Assembly (NCBI GenBank): GCA_023362775.1
Contig: JALMGJ010000015.1
Location: forward strand, 14,536,001 to 14,600,000
Length of the DNA stretch: 64,000 bases
Direction of reading: 5' to 3'
Source of the DNA: Charina bottae
Taxonomy: Eukaryota; Chordata; Lepidosauria; Squamata; Charinaidae
Shown: piece after piece, positions 58,045 through 64,000 of the stretch
Numbering within the stretch: position 1 is the first letter of the stretch
How the letters are laid out: the number at the start of each line of letters is the position of its first letter
The notes under the pieces: model-generated
The model's database searches: none
Told to the model about the DNA's origin: nothing
What the model saw: the letters and a program-made list of their open reading frames with translations, nothing else
Program-made: the position numbers and the translations under genes

Positions 58045-59873
58045 TGGCTACCCCAAATTAAGATCATCTGCTGAATGAGAGGGGCTGTGTCAAATTGTCT
58101 GGAAATTTTAGAAGTTCAGGGAGGGAACAGAAGTTCCCTTAGAGAAAACTTTCTTGGGGGTAGGGGACATAACTTTATGGCTTTTTAAACAACGAATGAT
58201 TCCTTCATTTTTATTCAGTGAAATCAAATGTATCGTTTGGGCCTTTTGGCTGAGCAAAGTTCTAATTGTATTCTAGTTCTAATTATGTCGATTATTTGTG
58301 AGTGTATTTCATGTAATAGGCTGCCTAGATAATTTGTAGTATTATGGGATAGCTATAAAAGGACTGGAAGTGCTAGAAGCCATGTAAGAGGTTCTTGTTC
58401 TTTGACCCAACTTTTGAATTAGTCTGGAATGTGGGATTGGATTATAAGGCTGTTAAATGATTTCTTTTTAATTGATAGTGGGACCTGGATTTCAACTCTG
58501 CAGGAGTTCTAGGGGGTTCTAGGAATTTCTGAGTTCTAGGAGTTTGTAAGATCCCAATGCACATTAGGTTTGTGTGCTATTAGCTTAACAGTGAGAGCAA
58601 CTTCATTGTGGACCCAGTTATCCAGTAGCATGGTAAACTTTCTTTTGTTGGGTGGTTGAGTCTGGATTCCTGCATTGAGCTGGGAGTTAAGATTCCATGG
58701 CTGAAATTCTCCCTACCAACTCTGATTCTATGAATGGTGGTTTATTCAACAGCCCTCTTAAGAAATTGTGGCGTAATGTAACGCTAAACACCCTCTTTGC
58801 TTGTTTTACATACGTTTTGGCCATACTATTTAGATGCAGCGGTAAAAAAGATGGATCCTTTGTGCGTTTTATCTTCTTTGGTCACTGTGAGAATGTTCTG
58901 GTCAACAGAGGAAAAAATAGGTCATGCGTTGCATGTTATATTACCACAGCAATGTTGGAAGTTTGAAATAAATCCTAAAATATGTTTGTCCTGAACCTGT
59001 TTGTAATGGCAATTATGCCAGAACAGTTGATTGTAAACCAACCTGCTTTACTGGTGATGCTTTGTGAAACTCTTTTCATGAAGAATTGGGACGTGTGGTG
59101 AAAACCAGCATGTGACCAAGAACATTTTGTAATATTGTCCTTCTGATGCTGTAAATCTTCAAAGTGCTTGTGATCATATGTTTGCCATGCCATGCTCATT
59201 ATGTGTAGAAAGCTCATAGAATAGAAGGTTAAACTATTTTCCCCATGTATCGCAAAGCTGCACAACATATCTTGGGCCAAGGACTATTTTGAGAGCCTTT
59301 ATGTTAGCGTGGTGAAGCTTGTACTCCAACAAGAAGATGGGTGCAAGGCAAAGAAACAGTTGGGGCCAAGATAAAAACAAAATATTGATGTAATTTGTGT
59401 TTGCTTGTCCAGTAATGTAGTCTAATAATGATCACTATGAATACCCACCATATACTGTAGTTCCCCTTCCAGTCATTAAAATTACAATTCTATAGCAATT
59501 TTTGGAGGGGCTCTGAAAGCCATATATAAACTTTGGAGCGTCAAGTTCTGCATCCTTGGCTTAGTCCAATTCTGGTTTTCTCCAGATGTTTTGGACTACA
59601 GTTCCCATTGTCTCCAGCTAGCAAAAGCATTGCCCAAGTTGGCTGAGAGGATTGAAACCAGTCCAATAGATTTGGAGAATAGGAAGTTGGAGAACACAGA
59701 ACCAAAGTCTATCTTGCAAAAGGAAGAGAAATCAATTCCTAATCCAGCAATTTTTTTTTGTAATATAACAGGAAAGCTTCTACAGCAAATTGTATAGGTC
59801 CTGTGTTATTGGAGCAAATGCCACATTTCAAATAATTTTCTCTGTGGCAGTGTAGGTCTGCTATTGAGCAGTA
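58045..59873. other. ANKRD27 intron 1, nothing recognised
   Basis: No exon or named repeat in this stretch. Confidence 0.5.
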
Positions 59874-60272
59874 CAGGTAGTCCTCGCTTAATAACCACAG
59901 TTGGGAGTGGAATTTCAGTTGCTAAGCGAAGCGGCCATTAAGTGAATCCGACCCGATTTTACAGCCTTTTTTGCAGTGGTCGTTAAGTGAATCACCACGG
60001 TTGTTAAGCAACCCACGTGGTTGTTAAGCGAATTACGCAGTTTCCCATTCATTTTGCTTGCTAGAAGCTGGCCGGGAAGGTTGAAAATGGCGATCGCATG
60101 ACCACGGGACTCTGCGATGGTTGTAAATGTGAATCAGATGCCAAGCGTATGAATTGTGATCATGTGACGGGATGCTGCGATGGTCGTGTGAGGACCAGTC
60201 ACAAGTCAGTTTTTCCAGCACTGTCATAAAGTCCAAACCGTCACTAAACGGTTGTTAAGCAAGGACTACCTG
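59874..60272. mobile_element. Tigger-like MITE, 399 bp
   Basis: CAGGTAGTCCTCGCTTAATA and GTTAAGCAAGGACTACCTG, with TA at 59872-59873 and 60273-60274. Same family as 11063 without the GC-rich core. Confidence 0.85.
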
Positions 60273-60758
60273 TATTGGCTCAGTCCTCAAAGAGATTATT
60301 CTTGAAGTAGGAGGCAATACCTAGCAACTTGGCTAATTAAAAAAAAATCTAAGAGTTGGATCTGGTTATAAGTTGGGAAACTACCAGAAAATCCCTAAGT
60401 TCTAGAATGGACTGAGACATTGAAAAAAAAAAATCTCAGAAGTAGGGCAGTAGGAAATCATTTCTGTATTACCAAAGAACCCTACATGAATGTGACTGTA
60501 TTGTCACTTGAAATTGAGCCACTGAATTTGCTTCAAGGAAGTCATTTTTCCCTGTTACCAACACCATGCTATAGCATGATAACATCTTTCAGATAAAAGA
60601 AAGTAGATACTGTATAATCCTAGAACGAAGTACAGGACACTTCTTAGAAAGATAGTTGTAAATTAATACTTTAGTAACTATTTTCTTTGATTAAATATGT
60701 TGCTGCAAATTTGACTCTTTTCTTGGGGTGGGGGATATGGAATCATTTTACTTTTCAG

Positions 60759-60893
60759 AAAGCTGCTAGACTGGATACTTTGGGGGGCCCTATGGCTGTG
60801 TATGATGAAGACCTCTTGAGGAACCCTTTCTATTTAGCCATGCAGAAACGACGTCCTGATCTCTGCAGGAAAGTTGCAGAGCTCCATGGAACT
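60759..60893 (+). CDS. ANKRD27: ANKRD27 exon 2 with start codon
   Basis: Acceptor TTTTCAG, donor GTAAGT. The ATG at 60792 begins [20 protein letters not shown] then [13 protein letters not shown]; this matches the mammalian N-terminus nearly residue for residue. The 33 nt before the ATG are 5' UTR. Confidence 0.96.
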
Positions 60894-62061
60894 GTAAGTA
60901 ACTTGTGATGGCTCCTAAGATTCTCCTCTAGAGGAGCCAAGAGTGGTTTCATCTAGGGAATTTTTTCTCAGCCTTAGCAACTTTAAGATGTGTGGACTTC
61001 AACTCCCAGAATTCCCTAGCCAGTTTGAGGACTGATCTAGGGACAAGTTTATTTAAAATAGGTATGTACCATTTCCCACTGAAACTCTCAAAAGGGTACT
61101 GTGTTTGATTCTCCCTGGTGAAAGTACTGGGCATGCAGATACTACATGTAATTGAAGTATCCCAGAAAGGGGTGTTGAACATAGCTTCTATGATGGGAAT
61201 AATTTGAGAAGTTTCTTTAGCAACCCCCATATGGAGCAACTATAAGATTAATTCAGTACAGTATAATCTAAAATTGTTTTTCAACCTTGGCAACTTTAAG
61301 ATGTGTGGACTTCAACTCCCATTCCTTACTGCTCTTGTGGGTTTATCTTGGAGAAGATGAACTCGGCCTTTTGCTGAAATTGGAGATAAATCAGGCCCTG
61401 CTTGTTTTTCATAGTTTGATTTCTAATACTGTGGTTAGCAAAAATGTGATGGATTTGGGATCCAGCTTGGTATGCAGTGTATACACTGATAGCCTGTAAC
61501 TCTTTTTCTAGATACTGGTACCTTGTAAAGGAAGCCTTTCCAACAGTGTCATTTCAGCTTGCCAGTTCGACTCTTACATTCTCAAAGCAGCAGACAACAA
61601 CTTTCATACTTTGAATGGAAAGGTACAGGCAGTATAAATAATGGGGGCCGGTTCAGACGTGGATTGATAGTGTTTCTGCAGTCTCATGTAGATTTTTTTT
61701 AATCCTTTCAGTTGTATCTGATTCTTAGAGACTGCCTGGGCAAGTCCCTGCAGTTTTCTTGGCAAGGTTTTTCAGAAGTGGTTGGCCATTCCCTCCTTCC
61801 TCTCATGTAGAATAAATGGGCTGTAAACAAATTCAGCTGTAATGCTCAGAGAAATGGTTAAGGTGCTGGGCTAGAAACCAGGAGACTGAGAGTTCTAGTC
61901 CCACTTTAGGCATGAAAGCCGGCTGGGTGACCTTGGGCCAGTCACACACACTCGGCCCAACTCACCTCACAGGGTGGTTGTTGTGGAGAAAATAGGAGGA
62001 GGAAGGAGTATTAGGTATGTTCGCCGCCTTGAATTTATAAAAATAATAAAGGCAGGATAAA

Positions 62062-62106
<45 letters not shown>

Positions 62107-63938
62107 TAATAATAATAAACAACCAGTAAGATTCTCTTGCAGAGGTTATTAATCTGTTCAGGCTGCAGGCTTCATTGTGCAGATGTGATTGTGTGCAAGG
62201 ATGGTAAAATCCTGATTTCCAGGGCTAACATATTTGAGATGCAAAATTCTGGAGGTCCATGAGATGGCAGAAAAAATTGTGTTTTCGGTATCTTTCGCTG
62301 CACCCAGCGGCTGTCTGAATAATTGCAGGCCAGGTACGATAGCCATAGTGATTTCAATCTTCTTAACCAAAATCTAATGAGATTTTAGCGGGGTTTTTTT
62401 CTTTCCTCATGAGAGTAGATGATGTTATGGGATTTGGCTATTTTTAAAACTTAATTTAATTTTGGACATCTATAGATACTGTTCAGGGAATATTGTTGAC
62501 GCCTAGGAGCCTGCAGGTCCTATGTTGCTTATGGTGGTGTCTCTCTCTTTCCCCATTTAGGAAATCTTTATACAAGGAAATATGATCATCCTCGGGGGCG
62601 AATTTAACCAGCATTGCCCAATACCTATTCTCTTTGAGGAAACGTTTTATAATGACAGGGAAGAGAGCTTTAACATTCTTTGTATAGCTCATCCTCTGGA
62701 GAAAAATGAAAGTAAAGGTAAAGATGATTATTTTTCCTTAGCGTTGACTGTAGATGCTTGGTCAGTTTTTGAACTGCTGATCCCTGCATGAGTGAACTGA
62801 TTTCTCAGCGTGAAAGCGTGAATAATAAAAACATTTAATGAACCGGCAGGAGTGAAGCTTACACGCTCTTTGCACACTTGGGAGAAACAGTTTATTTGCA
62901 GCTAGGTTCACCCATTGCATTAAATTATAATATGGTTTCTTGGAGTTTGGCTTGGCATCTTGTATGAACCCAGTCACCATGGTTTCTAAATGTTGTTTGT
63001 GGTGCTGTGGAAATCCAGCTAATTGGGGCTTAATCAACAAATCATGTTTAAGCAAACCATGACTTTGTATAATGTGTGAACAGGTCATGAAGCAAGCGGG
63101 AAGGACTTTCTAGACTCCAGGAAGGAGTTTGGCAGTAGAACCATCCTAGTTTCTTAACCCTTCTTCTGTGACTGCCTCTATAAATGCCACTGTGTGAATT
63201 TGCCTCTGATTCTTGGAGGAACCAGGGACCTTTCTGTCTGCTGACAAGTGCCTTCCCGTTTCAGAACCATCCTCAACGGCATCCAACTCTTACTCCTTGA
63301 AAAACATTGAAGATGTCAAAGAGTTCTTGGGAAGGCATGCAGAAAAATTTGATAAAGCTATTGCATCTTTCCACAGGACTTTCAAGGAGCATGACAGGAA
63401 AATCCTGCGACACTATATAGTTAGTATTTCCACTTCCAATGAATTTAATACTTAACTGCATATGACAAGTGCTGTCATTAAATTAACATTTTCCCCAATC
63501 TCTTCTATGGGGAGGAGCTTGCTGAGATTCTGGCCATGTCATATGCGGGTCACCTAAAGTATGCTGCTTGCTTCAGAAATGAATTAGTCATATGCCGGCT
63601 TATGTAAATAGAATGATACTGTAAGACATTCATTTGCAAATCATTTTAGCTCTAGATATTACCCCCTTTTTTATTGCCCCAATATTTCATATTTGAAAGT
63701 GCCTCAGGTGTATTACTGAATAATGTGCCTAGTAGCAACGTTCTTTAATGACTGTCCTACCACTCTACTTAATTATTCAAATGAGATTTGCCTGGTATTT
63801 TTAAATGCTTGACTATTTCTTGCCCCCCACTCTCCAATTTTCTCAAATGCCTTTAATGCACTTTGTTTTGATCTTCAGGATTCTGTGAATGCCCTCTACA
63901 CAAAATGCATTCAACAGTTGTTGAGAGATTCCCACCTT
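60759..63938 (+). CDS. ANKRD27: ANKRD27 (VARP), N-terminal exons, continuing past the window
   Basis: VARP is an endosomal adaptor: a VPS9-domain exchange factor for Rab21 that also binds Rab32/38, VAMP7 and retromer, and acts in melanosome cargo and endosome-to-surface transport. Five exons in the window give 195 codons in unbroken phase (60792-60893, 61512-61622, 62561-62717, 63265-63419, 63879-63938). They encode only the N-terminal region before the VPS9 domain; VPS9 and ankyrin repeats lie beyond the right edge. Exon sequences are highly conserved with mammals. The first intron, 55.1-60.76 kb, holds most of the repeats. Confidence 0.96.
60967..61030. mobile_element. Half foldback hAT element
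   Basis: TTCTCAGCCTTAGCAACTTT to ATTCCCTAGCCAG; the second arm is missing. Confidence 0.7.
61194..61264. repeat. Duplicated intronic segment, copy 2
   Basis: Counterpart of 55941-56012, here followed by a decayed half foldback at about 61275-61321 (TTTTTCAACCTTGGCAACTT). Confidence 0.75.
61512..61622 (+). CDS. ANKRD27: ANKRD27 exon 3
   Basis: 111 nt, phase 0. Encodes [20 protein letters not shown] then [17 protein letters not shown]. Acceptor TTCTAG, donor GTACAG. Confidence 0.95.
61850..62060 (+). mobile_element. tRNA-derived SINE, single-module copy
   Basis: GGTTAAGGTGCTGGGCTAGA head, one GAGTTCTAGTCCC, CTCACCTCACAGGGTGGTTG, CGCCTTGAATTTATAAAAAT. Shows the ancestral layout of the expanded copies at 6484 and 51550. 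Confidence 0.85.
62061..62118. repeat. (AAT)n microsatellite
   Basis: About 17 AAT units at the tail of the SINE. Confidence 0.95.
62561..62717 (+). CDS. ANKRD27: ANKRD27 exon 4
   Basis: 157 nt. Encodes [20 protein letters not shown] then [20 protein letters not shown] and [11 protein letters not shown]. Acceptor ATTTAG, donor GTAAAG. Confidence 0.96.
63265..63419 (+). CDS. ANKRD27: ANKRD27 exon 5
   Basis: 155 nt. Encodes [20 protein letters not shown] then [20 protein letters not shown]. Acceptor TTTCAG, donor GTTAGT (a slightly unusual donor). Confidence 0.96.
63879..63938 (+). CDS. ANKRD27: ANKRD27 exon 6
   Basis: 60 nt, phase 0: [20 protein letters not shown]. Acceptor TCTTCAG, donor GTAAGT. 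Last exon in the window. Confidence 0.96.
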
Positions 63939-64000
63939 GTAAGTACAAGTGTGTGTGTGTAAACACATTGCCACCCCTTTGTTAGAGGCAGCCTGTGTGT

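Overview
This is a stretch of vertebrate nuclear genome, almost certainly from a squamate reptile (lizard or snake). The organism call rests on four repeat groups found together: tRNA-headed Sauria SINEs, a full-length BovB (RTE-type) LINE, L2/CR1-like LINE tails, and dense families of short hAT and Tigger-like elements. I cannot resolve the species. There is no prokaryotic gene organisation and no CRISPR array.

Four host genes are recognisable from their translations, in an order that to my knowledge matches human 19q13.11 (ANKRD27 - RGS9BP - NUDT19 - TDRD12). (1) TDRD12, minus strand, about 32.2 kb down to the left edge: 26 coding exons whose phases chain together except at one junction. 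It is a piRNA-pathway Tudor/helicase-like protein. (2) NUDT19, minus strand, 45.85-41.30 kb: three exons, 374 codons, ending in the peroxisomal signal SKL. (3) RGS9BP, minus strand, single exon 54.42-53.71 kb, the photoreceptor RGS9 anchor. (4) ANKRD27 (VARP), plus strand: the first five coding exons at 60.79-63.94 kb, continuing past the right edge, with a probable non-coding first exon in the CpG island shared head-to-head with RGS9BP.

The rest is introns and intergenic DNA packed with mobile elements. The 0-34 kb region (TDRD12 introns) holds a solo LTR, a Tc1-type element split by a 3.2-kb BovB LINE with one in-frame stop, Tigger-like MITEs, a Sauria SINE and many GC-rich hAT MITEs. The 34-46 kb region holds the TDRD12 CpG promoter, a Sauria SINE, an L2-like LINE fragment, a mariner-like MITE with perfect ends, a 684-bp hAT derivative and foldback elements around NUDT19. 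The 46-53 kb region is mostly unrecognised sequence with a candidate spliced non-coding transcript. The 53-64 kb region holds RGS9BP, a 337-bp AT-cored palindrome just after its stop codon, the shared CpG island, and the first part of ANKRD27.

The four genes do not form a pathway. They are neighbours by conserved synteny, apart from the paired RGS9BP/ANKRD27 promoter. The most unusual material is in the repeats: nine members of one hAT MITE family (eight with 8-bp target duplications, several with rearranged interiors), two loci of a SINE carrying the same 102-bp module in tandem, a near-intact BovB nested in a DNA transposon inside a transposon-silencing gene, and the large palindrome. I did not find anything that I can call a new functional system; the candidates are listed as findings with tests.
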